A stretch of DNA of 43,475 nt from the NCBI GenBank assembly GCA_013152325.1, contig JAADGN010000073.1, positions 1 through 43,475 on the forward strand, given 5' to 3'. Positions 17,070-26,063 of this stretch are shown here, one piece after another (positions within the stretch are counted from its first letter, which is position 1; every line of letters starts with the position of its first letter). Under the pieces are notes generated by a model, which saw nothing but the letters and a program-made list of their open reading frames with translations, made no database searches and was not told where the DNA came from. The position numbers and the translations under genes are program-made. The DNA is from Chloroflexota bacterium (GTDB lineage: Bacteria > Chloroflexota > Anaerolineae > Anaerolineales > Villigracilaceae).

Positions 17070-17549
17070 TCAACCCGCCGCGTTTGTAACGACCAGGCCA
17101 AACACAAGGAAAAGGATACACATACATATCGAGAGCACACTGAAAAGCAGCAGCATCCCCGGCATCAGCCGCTGCGACATCGTCGAATCGATTTCCGCCT
17201 GCCGCGGGTCGTCAGGATCGTACAAAACCATCACCGCCTGCCCCACCTTGTATCTTGACAGCCTGGAGCCGAAGTTTGACTCAAAACGTATCGTCTCACC
17301 CGACGGGGGTTTGAATTCAACCACCGGGTAATAGGAGCCGGGGCTGTCCCCCATGGCCAAAACATGCAAGTCAAGGTCTACAATTTTTCCTTCTGCCAGC
17401 AGGTAACCGGCGAATTTCCTGCGCCGGGCCTTGTAGGCAATCGCCGCGACCACCAGAAACCCTGCAAAAGTGAGTCCCGTAACCAACCCCACGACAACAA
17501 AAGCTGTTGAAGACAAGGCAACCTCCCAAAAGTGGTGCTCCACTCTCAC
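17070..17549 (-). CDS. DUF3592-like membrane protein
   Basis: Two TM segments flanking a YYPVVEFKPPSGETIRFESNFGSRLSRYKVGQAVMVLYDPDDPRQAEID core. Confidence 0.75.
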   Translation of the reverse strand: MRVEHHFWEVALSSTAFVVVGLVTGLTFAGFLVVAAIAYKARRRKFAGYLLAEGKIVDLDLHVLAMGDSPGSYYPVVEFKPPSGETIRFESNFGSRLSRYKVGQAVMVLYDPDDPRQAEIDSTMSQRLMPGMLLLFSVLSICMCILFLVFGLVVTNAAG

Positions 17550-17578
17550 CAGTATACAATAAACTCCTTAAAACCGCA

Positions 17579-17609
17579 CAGAGACACGGCGGGAGAGGCC
17601 GTGTCTCTG
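17579..17609. repeat. 12-bp-stem hairpin, terminator-like on the minus strand
   Basis: CAGAGACACGGC-GGGAGAG-GCCGTGTCTCTG, 3' of the 17637-18227 gene. Confidence 0.5.
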
Positions 17610-17636
17610 CAGGGGAGGATATACCCTGTCTGCCTG

Positions 17637-18227
17637 CTAGTTCGATGGGGCAAAAGAGGGCGCGGTCCCTTTGGGCTGATCCTGGCGGCCGGGACGGCCC
17701 TCGGGGAAATTGGCCTCGCGGAAAGCCTTGATGGCTTCACGCAGAGCCTTGCCGCTCGGAGCGGTGATGTCCCGGATCTCGCGCAGCGTATCACCCATTG
17801 ACATGACCGTCTCCGCCGCGACCTCGATATCTGTCACGGCGCCATCCGCACTGAAGCCCTGGTGGGAGTCGATGATCCCCTGGGCGCTCTCGTAAACCGG
17901 TCGAGCCTCCTGGATGGCCGCGACGAAGGCGTCCAGCGCGGCCTGTACCGCCGAGGTGTCGTAGCCTTTTTCGTTGGCCTTGTCGATCAGCGTTTGGATC
18001 CTCCCGGTCAGCGTATCGGTGCGCTCGAGGAGTCTGCCCATCTTTCCATAGATGGCCTGCTCCCGCCGCCATATTTTCTCCAGACGTTCAGCCGTCATTT
18101 CCGGCGGCGCGGACTCGTCGTTCAGCCCGGCCGCGTAAACGGTCGTGGCGGGTAATGCCGCCACACTCAGCGCGGCGACCAGCGCGATCAAGACAAACTT
18201 CCTGAACAGTGATGTTGCTTTGAACAT
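17637..18227 (-). CDS. Hypothetical secreted helical protein
   Basis: N-terminal signal peptide (FVLIALVAALSVAALPATTVYA), helical body; no family recognised. Confidence 0.7.
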   Translation of the reverse strand: MFKATSLFRKFVLIALVAALSVAALPATTVYAAGLNDESAPPEMTAERLEKIWRREQAIYGKMGRLLERTDTLTGRIQTLIDKANEKGYDTSAVQAALDAFVAAIQEARPVYESAQGIIDSHQGFSADGAVTDIEVAAETVMSMGDTLREIRDITAPSGKALREAIKAFREANFPEGRPGRQDQPKGTAPSFAPSN

Positions 18228-18371
18228 GGTGAACCTCCTTGGTTATTACCCTGCCATTGTACAAAGGGGGCGTTACCGCAGTATGGCAGCCTTGTAAAAT
18301 CCGTGTAAATTGAAAAACAATTTCACGGTATAATTACGATTAATTCCTGCACAAAGGACAAGGACAGCTCA

Positions 18372-18809
18372 ATGCCCAAATCTTCCGCACTAAGAGTTCG
18401 AGATGCATCCGGCTGGACAATGTTCATCTTCGGGGTATTGGCTTTCCTGTTGGGGCTGTTGGGGTTGCTCAAGCCTGAACTGACGCTTTCCATGCTCGGG
18501 TTCCAAGTGATCGAACGCGCCCAACGTCCCGCCACGGATTACACGATCGTCTTTATCATGTCCGCTTCCATGGCCTCGTTCAACATGGGCATCTATTACG
18601 TCCTGGCCGCGCTGAACGACGTCAGGAAATTCTACAAGTGGACCGTTCCTTTTCGCGGGGTCACGTTCGTCGTTTTCACCACCATCGTCCTGCTGAATAT
18701 TGCCCCGCCCCGCTTCATCGGCGTGGGGATTTGGGAATTGACCGGCGCTGTTGCCACTGGTCTGGCGCTCTATTTCGAGAGCCGCCGCGACAAGACGCAA
18801 GGAGTCTGA
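18372..18809 (+). CDS. Hypothetical multi-pass membrane protein
   Basis: Four hydrophobic segments (MFIFGVLAFLLGLLGLL etc.); adjacent to and co-oriented with 18812-19177. Confidence 0.75.
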   Translation: MPKSSALRVRDASGWTMFIFGVLAFLLGLLGLLKPELTLSMLGFQVIERAQRPATDYTIVFIMSASMASFNMGIYYVLAALNDVRKFYKWTVPFRGVTFVVFTTIVLLNIAPPRFIGVGIWELTGAVATGLALYFESRRDKTQGV

Positions 18810-18811
18810 CC

Positions 18812-19177
18812 ATGCGCTCAAAATGGATCGAATACAACGGGAAAAAGATCTTCTACCAGGATTTCTCAGGCCATTTCTACAATTGGCAGGCCGTCAAAGA
18901 AGAACTGGACGCGGTGCAGGCCATTGTGATACAAAAGCCCAAAGACTCTGTGCTGGTACTGGCGGATTTCCGCGATACCGCCATCGCGGGCGACCTGATG
19001 TCCGCGCTGAACGCCAGCTCATCCCTGACGAAAGACCACGTCCATAAAACCGCCGTGCTGGGTGTGACCGGCATCAAAAGACGCCTGGGCGACATGCTGT
19101 CCATGCTCACCGGCCAGCCGCTCAAATATTTCGACGACGAGACGGCTGCCAAGAACTGGCTGGTGGCAGAAGAATAG
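18812..19177 (+). CDS. Small cytosolic protein, possibly STAS/SpoIIAA-like
   Basis: MRSKWIEYNGKKIFYQDFSGHFYNWQAVKEELDAVQAIVIQKPKDSVLVLADFRDT; starts inside the track ORF 18638-19177. Confidence 0.7.
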   Translation: MRSKWIEYNGKKIFYQDFSGHFYNWQAVKEELDAVQAIVIQKPKDSVLVLADFRDTAIAGDLMSALNASSSLTKDHVHKTAVLGVTGIKRRLGDMLSMLTGQPLKYFDDETAAKNWLVAEE

Positions 19178-19196
19178 GCGCGCACAAACTGACGAT

Positions 19197-19228
19197 AAAA
19201 ACCGAGAGGACGCACATCCTCTCGGTTT
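19197..19228 (+). terminator. Rho-independent-type hairpin
   Basis: AAAACCGAGAGGA-cgcaca-TCCTCTCGGTTTT after the 19177 stop. Confidence 0.85.
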
Positions 19229-19372
19229 TGTTGCTTCTGAACACGGTTGCCCTGCGACTGCGCTTCCCCCTGTATTCGGTCGCGAGCGACCCCATAATGT
19301 AAAATAGCTGCCCAAATCGCGCAGACCTCGGTACAATAAACGGGATGAAAACGTAAAGGAGAAAAAATCTTC

Positions 19373-20068
19373 ATGTCCACAAAAAAGCACTCGAAAAACG
19401 CCCGCAGGCGCGCCAGGAAAGCGGCCCGGCAGGCGGAAAAAGTCCGGCGCATCGCGCTCGGCATCATCGCCGCCGTCGTGGTCGCCGTCGTCTGGATAGT
19501 GGCCGCCGCCAACCAGCAGCCCAAAGCGGACGTGGCGCAAACCGCGCCGGAGGTGAACGCCAGGCAATATTCGTCCCCCCCGCCCATGACGATTGACGTG
19601 AACAAGGAATATTACGCCACGGTCAAAATGGCGAAGGGCGGAGAGTTCGTCATCCAGCTCTACCCGGACAAAGCGCCCATCACGGTCAACAACTTCGTCT
19701 TTTTGGCGCGCGAGGGCTATTTCGACGGGACAACCTTCCATCGCGTGCTGGATGGATTCATGGCCCAGGGCGGCGATCCGACCGGCACCGGCATGGGCGG
19801 ACCAGGCTATCAATTCGTCAACGAGGACAGCGACCTGACCTTCAACAAACCCGGCGTGGTCGCCATGGCCAACGCCGGGCGCGACACGAACGGCAGCCAG
19901 TTCTTCATCACCTTTGGCCCGACGCCGCAACTGAACGGCGGCTACACCATCTTCGGGCAGGTCATCGAGGGCATGGACGTGGTCAACGGCATCACCCGCC
20001 GCGACCCGCAGACCAACCCCAATTTCGTGGGTGACGTGATCGAGAGCATCACCATCGAAGAGAAGTAA
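19373..20068 (+). CDS. Membrane-anchored cyclophilin-type peptidyl-prolyl isomerase
   Basis: N-terminal TM; FVIQLYPDKAPITVNNFVFLAREGYFDGTTFHRVLDGFMAQGGDPTGTGMGGPGYQF, GSQFFITFGPTPQLNGGYTIFGQV. Confidence 0.96.
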   Translation: MSTKKHSKNARRRARKAARQAEKVRRIALGIIAAVVVAVVWIVAAANQQPKADVAQTAPEVNARQYSSPPPMTIDVNKEYYATVKMAKGGEFVIQLYPDKAPITVNNFVFLAREGYFDGTTFHRVLDGFMAQGGDPTGTGMGGPGYQFVNEDSDLTFNKPGVVAMANAGRDTNGSQFFITFGPTPQLNGGYTIFGQVIEGMDVVNGITRRDPQTNPNFVGDVIESITIEEK

Positions 20069-20174
20069 ACAGCAACCGGGGAGCAGTACAAAAACGGCAG
20101 CGAGGCGAATCATGCCCGCTGCCGTTGCAATTCCGCAACCCGCGCCTTTCAACTTTCCAATCTTCCCGCCTGTT

Positions 20175-20855
20175 TTACGGCCAGTGGAACAAGCCCCCGT
20201 TCTCCCGCAACCATTTTCGCCGCGCCCTGTAGTCGGGCAAGATCGCTTCCACCTGCGTCCAAAACGCCTTTGAGTGATTGTGCTCCCTAAGATGGGACAA
20301 CTCGTGCACGACCACATAATCCACGATCTCCGGCGGGGCCATGACCAGCCGCCAGGTGAAGTTGAGCGAGCCTTTCGGACTGCACGATCCCCAACGCGTG
20401 CGCGCCGAGGAGATGCGGACCCTGGCGTAGTCGAAACCATATTTCCCCGCGTAAAACCCGACCCGCCCGGTGAAGACCTGCCGCGCCTGCCGGCGATACC
20501 ACCGTTCAAAGACCTGCTCGGCCCGCCCCAGCGCGGACCGGGCCAATTGAAAACTCCCGTTCAAATCCAGAACGGGGCTTTCCGCGTTTACGAGTTGGAG
20601 AGAATAGCTCTCGCCTAAAAAGGGGAATTTCTCCCCCGCGACAAATTGACGCGGCGCGAAAGCAGCCCGTGCGGCCAAGACTTGCGCCTGCTTCCTGGCG
20701 ATCCAGTCGGCGTGCTGCGCCACCATCGCGGTGATCTGCTTGAGCGTAGCCCGCTGCGGCGCGCGCACGAGCAACTCGCCGTTCGGCTGGACGACGAGGG
20801 CGATGGTCTTGCGGCGGGAGCGGATGATTTTGGGCGTGAGGGGCATGAATGCCAT
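20175..20855 (-). CDS. YgjP/DUF45-type zinc metallopeptidase
   Basis: RSRRKTIALVVQPNGELLVRAP, RWGSCSPKGSLNFTWRLVMAPPEIVDYVVVHELSHLREHNHSKAFW (HELxH); start reassigned to Met at 20855 or 20846. Confidence 0.9.
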   Translation of the reverse strand: MAFMPLTPKIIRSRRKTIALVVQPNGELLVRAPQRATLKQITAMVAQHADWIARKQAQVLAARAAFAPRQFVAGEKFPFLGESYSLQLVNAESPVLDLNGSFQLARSALGRAEQVFERWYRRQARQVFTGRVGFYAGKYGFDYARVRISSARTRWGSCSPKGSLNFTWRLVMAPPEIVDYVVVHELSHLREHNHSKAFWTQVEAILPDYRARRKWLRENGGLFHWP

Positions 20856-20870
20856 TATAACGCCCCCAAT

Positions 20871-20905
20871 CAGACCTCCGAGGTCTTTGAGACCTCGGAG
20901 GTCTG
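20871..20905. repeat. REP-like double palindrome, left copy
   Basis: CAGACCTCCGAGGTCT-TTG-AGACCTCGGAGGTCTG; perfect 16-bp stem. Confidence 0.9.
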
Positions 20906-20941
20906 CGGTTGCATGAAATGAATGCACCCATCTTGACCCTG

Positions 20942-21556
20942 TTACGTCTCCAGCCCCTGCAAATAAATGCGGACATCATCAGGCAAGCGCCGGGAACGCA
21001 AATACGCCAACACAAAAGCCCTGTAGTTCGGCGAACTCCCAAACTGCCCGGTCACAAACTCCCTGTCCACCAACCTGCCATCCCGCGCCCCGATCCATTC
21101 CAGATAGTTGGAGAAAGGCCAGTCCGCCGGGTCTGCGACCAGCCCATCCTTGACGGGGTTGGCGTGGATATAGCGGCAAAGATTGAGCAGATATGACGTG
21201 CTCTTGACCGGCCTGGATTGAAAAGGTCCCTGGAACAAGGCCCCCACGCGGTCAAACCGTTTGTTGATCGCTTTCGTGTACGAGACGGCCAAGCGCATCA
21301 TGGCTTTGGACACCTCGCCGCTGATGTCTGACGATTGCTGCCATGATGCATCGGGTTTAACCCGAACCAACAAATGATAGTGGGTCGGCATCAGGCAATA
21401 CGCCAGGATTTCCACGACCGGCAGCAAGTATCGTCGTATCCCGGCAATAAAATAGAGGTAATTCTCATCTTCGAAGAAGATGCGCTGACGATTGTTGCCC
21501 CGATTATAAAGATGGTACGAAACGGAAGGTACAAAAGGAATCGTTCGACGCGCCAT
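20942..21556 (-). mobile_element. RAYT/Y1-type (REP-associated tyrosine) transposase
   Basis: VSYHLYNRGNNRQRIFFEDENYLYFIAGIRRYL, YCLMPTHYHLLVRV (HxH motif), FQSRPVKSTSYLLNLCRYIHANPVKDGLV. Confidence 0.93.
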
Positions 21557-21578
21557 AATCCCACCATGCGAGAGCCAG

Positions 21579-21613
21579 CAGACCTCCGAGGTCTTAGAGA
21601 CCTCGGAGGTCTG
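21579..21613. repeat. REP-like double palindrome, right copy
   Basis: CAGACCTCCGAGGTCT-TAG-AGACCTCGGAGGTCTG; identical arms to the 20871 copy. Confidence 0.9.
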
Positions 21614-21628
21614 GGGTCTATCTCGTTT

Positions 21629-24600
21629 TCAACACTCACTAAACCCGCAGGCATAACACTTGCGGCAGCCCTCCTCGTTGACCACGGCCGCTTCGCCGCA
21701 CTCCGGGCACAGGTCGCCGATCTTGAGCGGCGTTTGTACGTGCCCGCCGTTGCCGGCGGCTATCTCCAGCGCGGGCAGCCATTCGCCCGTGCCGTCCGTC
21801 TCGCGCAGGTACTCGGCCAGCACCTGCCCGACCCCGTCCGGCAGGGAACGGACGCGGTTGGCCCCAAAGCCAAGCGAACGTCCGCCGCCGATGCCGCCCA
21901 ACTGACGCACGATCTCGGCCATGCGCTCACGCGGCGCGACCGGTGAAGCCAGCCGCAAAACGTACGAGATCAAACGCCCAATCGCCTCCGAGACGGCAGC
22001 CGTCTCGGAACCGGCCTTGGACGTATTGACGAAAACCTCGAAGGGCTGGCGGCCGCCGTTCTCATTGACGGTCACGAACGCCTTGCCGAGCGGCGTGTCC
22101 ACCTTGTACGTCCAGCCGACCAGCGAGCGCGGGCGCGGTTTCTTGCGCTCGTGCCACATCGTGGCCGCCGGCTCCAGATCACCGCCCCGCTTGGAGACGG
22201 TCGCCTTGGTCTCCAGCACGACCTTCTCCCGCGAACCGGTCACATAGACCGTGATGCCCTTGCAGCCCAATTCCCAGGCCAGCAGATAGGCCCGCGCCAC
22301 GTCATCCTCGCTGGCCGTCGCCGGGAAATTGACCGTCTTCGAGATCGAGTTGTCCACGAAGGCCTGCAAGGCGGCCTGCATGCGGACGTGTTCCTCCGCG
22401 GTCACATCCGCCGCCACGACGAACACGTCCCGGATCGTTTCGGGGACGTCCGGCACGTCCTGGCAGGAGCCATGCTCCATGACCTGTTCGAAAATTTCCC
22501 GCCGGGCTTCCCTCTCCAGACCGGCTTTGGCCAGGGCCGCCTCGAAACGCGGGCTGGCGTAGGTCAGTTGCAGATCCTTGCCGTTGTCGTTGACGTGGCG
22601 GACATACGCCAGCGCGAAAGTCGGTTCACAGCCGTAGCCTTCGCATCCGGCCACGGTGGCAATCGTCCCCGTCGGCGCGACCGTGGTCTGCGCGGCGTTG
22701 CGGATGCCGTGCTTCTTGACCGCGCTGACGACCGATTCCCAATCCACCGACGGACGTCCCCAATCACGCGTATACGGAACCACCGACGAGGGCGGGGTCC
22801 AGGTCATCTTTTGCGGGTCATAGATGCTGCCCTCGATGGCCGGGAACGCGCCGCGTTCCTGCGCCAACTGGATGCTGGTCTGCATGGCATGGTAGCGCAC
22901 GAACTCCATCACCTGCGCGCCGAACTCCTGCCCGGCCTGCGATCCGTAGCGCACGCCGACGTGATACATCAGGTCGGCCAGCCCCATGATGCCCAGCCCG
23001 ATGCGGCGGGCGCTCTGGGCGGCTTCTTTCAATTGCGGCACGGCAGGCACATAGGCGTTGATGTCCACCACGTCGTCCAGGAAGCGGGTCGCCAGCACAA
23101 CGCTTTTGCGGATGGCCTCCCAGTCCACCTTCCCGTCCGGGGCGCAGTGCTCGGCCAGATTGACCGACCCCAAACAGCAAGACTCATACGGCCCAAGCCA
23201 CTGTTCACCGCAATTATGCACAACCAGACCATTAGCGACAAAAGAATGCGTGTCCGGTTGCTGCAAATCATAGACCATTTCCCGCCCATCCGGCTCCAGC
23301 GCAAGCACCGTCGCCATGAACGTCTCCCGGTAAGGGCCGCGCACCATGCGCTCAAGATAATCGGCCAATTTATCCTGCTTGGCCCGCATTAAGAAACCGA
23401 CCTCGTTGGCAAAGGTAATCAAATTGTTCTTGCTGATCACAAGGTCGTGCTGCGCCAGGCAATAATATTCTTTCGAACCGCCCCGGCCATCGGGCATGGC
23501 GCGATAACCTGCCGGGCGTCTTTCTTCATAGATTTTGCTCGCAATGCCAAAATTGAGCAATAATCTTTGGACATCCTTGAGCAGCGCCAAATGACTGGAG
23601 CTCAGACGTACAGAGCATCCCTTGTCACCGCCATCGTTAACCTGCCCGTCGGCGGTAAACAGGGCTTGCAAGAACCCTCGTTGAATTTCCTCGCTCCCCG
23701 CGAAAACGGCTTCGGGAACGATGAATTTATTCCCTGCCAGCCCGTATTGTTCCGCCCATGTTTTCAAACGGTCGGAGGCAACGCGCGCCTCGTCCCGCCC
23801 GGCAACGTCAACGACGCCCACCGGATAAGAGCGGCTCCGCTCCGGCGCATCCACCAGGTTCGTGACCATATCTGCGAAAGCAGGCGCGAGTTCCCGTTTT
23901 TCATCGCCGAAGAACGACAAAACGGCGCGCACGACATTAAGCGTGCCGTCGCCAACCAGCCAACCCAGAACGCGACCGGCCTCCAGCGTTCCCTCTTTTC
24001 CAAAACCGCCTTTGCGATTGAGGATATGCACCTTGTCGCCGGGCGTCAAATCCCGCGCCGCCACCCAACCGCGGCTCGTCATCACCTGATGGTCTCCCGT
24101 TAGTCTTAGCTCATAGCCCTCGCGCAATATCAAACGATACACATCCTTGACGCCGGTCGCAAAAACGGGCGTTGACGGCATCAGCGTTTCCGTCCCGAAA
24201 CGGCCATCGGTAGCCACCCGCAACGGATCGTCCTCTTGCGCCAGGTCAGCCGCTCTCCGCAAGCCATCTTCGGTATAGATCAGCGTTTCGCCCGTCACGC
24301 AGGGATTCGTAGACTCAAGCGCGTATAAATGCGGAACGGGATTATCACGATTGGCCGTATCCAGGAAAAGCATGCCCGGCTCGCCGTTGTGATGGGCCTG
24401 CGTAACGATCTTGTCGAACAGTTCGCGCGCCCGCACCTTCCGGTAGACGCGGATCGGGATGCCCTCCGCCTCGGCCTGCTCCAACGTCCCCCTGAAGCCG
24501 CGATACTTCGGCGAAACCACGTCCGGGAAACGCAGCTCCCATTCTTCGTCGTTCTTGACCGCCTCCATGAAAGCATCGGTAATGCCGACCGAAATATTGA

Positions 24601-25255
24601 AATTGGTGATCTGGTTCTCGTCCGTTTTACAGGTGCTGAATTCTTCGATATCCGGATGGTCGACGCGCAGAACGCCCATATTGGCGCCCCTCCTCGAACC
24701 TCCCTGCGCAATCTCCCCGAAGGCGTGATCGTAGACGCGCAGGAACCCGACCGGACCCGTGGCCTGCCCGGCGGACGAGTTGACCAGCGTGCCCTTTGGA
24801 CGCAGCCGCGAGAACGAGAATCCGTTGCCGCCGCCGGTCTGCTGGATGAGCGCCGCATCCCGCAAAGACTGGAAGATGCCCGCGCCGTCGCGCCCCATAT
24901 CGTCCGCGACGGGCAGCACGAAACAGGCCGCCAACTGTCCCAGCGGCGTACCCGCGCCGGTGAAGGTGGGCGAATTGGGGAAGAATTTCTTGCTGGTCAA
25001 CAGGTGATAAAACTCGCGTGCGCGGGCAATCACGTCGCCATCCCATTTTTCTTCCGCTTTGGCAACGTGGTAAGCCACGCGCCAGAACATCTCGTCAACA
25101 GTCTCGATCGGCTGGCCATCCTCGCCGCGGCGGACGTAACGGCGCATGAGCACCTGCCGTGAGTTCTCGGTCAAGTCGACGGTCGGCAGATCCGCTGGCA
25201 ATGGCGGGGTGGGCAGCAAATTCTGTTTTTTCGATGCGGCGGCTTTGGTTGCCAT
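21629..25255 (-). CDS. nrdJ: Adenosylcobalamin-dependent (class II) ribonucleoside-diphosphate reductase, intein-containing
   Basis: [54 protein letters not shown]...[49 protein letters not shown]-terminal CPECG...CYACGFSEC zinc site. Confidence 0.96.
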   Translation of the reverse strand: MATKAAASKKQNLLPTPPLPADLPTVDLTENSRQVLMRRYVRRGEDGQPIETVDEMFWRVAYHVAKAEEKWDGDVIARAREFYHLLTSKKFFPNSPTFTGAGTPLGQLAACFVLPVADDMGRDGAGIFQSLRDAALIQQTGGGNGFSFSRLRPKGTLVNSSAGQATGPVGFLRVYDHAFGEIAQGGSRRGANMGVLRVDHPDIEEFSTCKTDENQITNFNISVGITDAFMEAVKNDEEWELRFPDVVSPKYRGFRGTLEQAEAEGIPIRVYRKVRARELFDKIVTQAHHNGEPGMLFLDTANRDNPVPHLYALESTNPCVTGETLIYTEDGLRRAADLAQEDDPLRVATDGRFGTETLMPSTPVFATGVKDVYRLILREGYELRLTGDHQVMTSRGWVAARDLTPGDKVHILNRKGGFGKEGTLEAGRVLGWLVGDGTLNVVRAVLSFFGDEKRELAPAFADMVTNLVDAPERSRSYPVGVVDVAGRDEARVASDRLKTWAEQYGLAGNKFIVPEAVFAGSEEIQRGFLQALFTADGQVNDGGDKGCSVRLSSSHLALLKDVQRLLLNFGIASKIYEERRPAGYRAMPDGRGGSKEYYCLAQHDLVISKNNLITFANEVGFLMRAKQDKLADYLERMVRGPYRETFMATVLALEPDGREMVYDLQQPDTHSFVANGLVVHNCGEQWLGPYESCCLGSVNLAEHCAPDGKVDWEAIRKSVVLATRFLDDVVDINAYVPAVPQLKEAAQSARRIGLGIMGLADLMYHVGVRYGSQAGQEFGAQVMEFVRYHAMQTSIQLAQERGAFPAIEGSIYDPQKMTWTPPSSVVPYTRDWGRPSVDWESVVSAVKKHGIRNAAQTTVAPTGTIATVAGCEGYGCEPTFALAYVRHVNDNGKDLQLTYASPRFEAALAKAGLEREARREIFEQVMEHGSCQDVPDVPETIRDVFVVAADVTAEEHVRMQAALQAFVDNSISKTVNFPATASEDDVARAYLLAWELGCKGITVYVTGSREKVVLETKATVSKRGGDLEPAATMWHERKKPRPRSLVGWTYKVDTPLGKAFVTVNENGGRQPFEVFVNTSKAGSETAAVSEAIGRLISYVLRLASPVAPRERMAEIVRQLGGIGGGRSLGFGANRVRSLPDGVGQVLAEYLRETDGTGEWLPALEIAAGNGGHVQTPLKIGDLCPECGEAAVVNEEGCRKCYACGFSEC
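23213..24301 (-). mobile_element. In-frame intein (363 aa) with LAGLIDADG-type homing endonuclease
   Basis: Begins [20 protein letters not shown], block [13 protein letters not shown], endonuclease motifs VLGWLVGDG and [10 protein letters not shown], ends [12 protein letters not shown] before Cys+1. Confidence 0.95.
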
Positions 25256-25305
25256 GATTCATTCTCCTCTAATCGCTAAATATCCATCCAAGAAAATCTG
25301 TAATG

Positions 25306-25337
25306 GCGACTTCAGTCACTCATACGACTGAAGCCGC
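25306..25337. repeat. Hairpin in the nrdR-nrdJ gap
   Basis: GCG-a-CTTCAGTC-actcatac-GACTGAAG-c-CGC. Confidence 0.55.
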
Positions 25338-25364
25338 TGCTACCGACGGGCCTTCGAACAGGTT

Positions 25365-25814
25365 CTAAGATTCCAGAAGTTGGTCTATTTCATCGCGCAG
25401 GGCGTGCAGATCATCCAGGCGCAGATAGACAATCGCATAGCGAATGTAAGCGATCTGGTCGAGTTCTTTCAGCCCGGCAATGACTTTATCCCCTATCACG
25501 CGCGAAGAGACCTCGGCCTTGCCCATCTTCTGCAGCCCGGATTCCACCTGTCCCACCAGACGCTCGATGTCCGCCGCAGAGACGGGTCGTTTGGCGCAAG
25601 AAATGCGGATGCCGCGCGCCAGTTTCTCGCGGTCGAACGCCTCGCGGGCGCCGTCCTGCTTGACGATCAACGGCGTCGCCAGGATCGGACGCTCGTAACT
25701 GCTGAAACGCTGGCCGCAGTGCAAGCACTCGCGCCGCCGCCGAATATTTCCGTGGCTGTCGTGCGAGGTGTCGATCACTTTGGAAGTTTCGTTCTGGCAA
25801 TAGGGACACTGCAT
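25365..25814 (-). CDS. nrdR: Transcriptional repressor NrdR
   Basis: MQCPYCQNETSKVIDTSHDSHGNIRRRRECLHCGQRFSSYERP zinc finger plus ATP-cone domain. Confidence 0.97.
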   Translation of the reverse strand: MQCPYCQNETSKVIDTSHDSHGNIRRRRECLHCGQRFSSYERPILATPLIVKQDGAREAFDREKLARGIRISCAKRPVSAADIERLVGQVESGLQKMGKAEVSSRVIGDKVIAGLKELDQIAYIRYAIVYLRLDDLHALRDEIDQLLES

Positions 25815-25850
25815 ATCTGGGTCACTCCATTCTTAGAACATATGTTGCCG

Positions 25851-25891
25851 CCATATATGGTGGTTAGACAAAAACTCCCCCGCATATATGG
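25851..25891. promoter_or_regulatory. Paired NrdR-box-like palindromes upstream of nrdR
   Basis: CCATATATGG (25851-25860) and GCATATATGG (25882-25891), centre-to-centre 31 bp. Confidence 0.75.
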
Positions 25892-26063
25892 TGGGGTGAA
25901 GGCGATTTTAACACATTTATAAGACGAGCACAAGAGATAAAAGGGGGCAGTTACCTTAAAAAATCCCAATCCCCCTTCCAGGTAGGTTCACCCCCGGCGA
26001 CGATGCTCCGCGCCGTTACAATGCAGGGCTCCGGCGCCGATATCCGGCATCGACGAAGCCCGC

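Noticed and set aside
18304-18334. Promoter with perfect TATAAT upstream of 18372
   Set aside because: TATAAT at 18329-18334 is present, but the only nearby -35 candidates are at 13 or 19 nt spacing, so it was not listed
19019-20509. 496-aa minus-strand ORF
   Set aside because: Antisense to the cyclophilin and adjoining genes; Gly/Arg/His-rich and no domain
22151-23392. 413-aa plus-strand ORF
   Set aside because: Antisense to nrdJ and its intein
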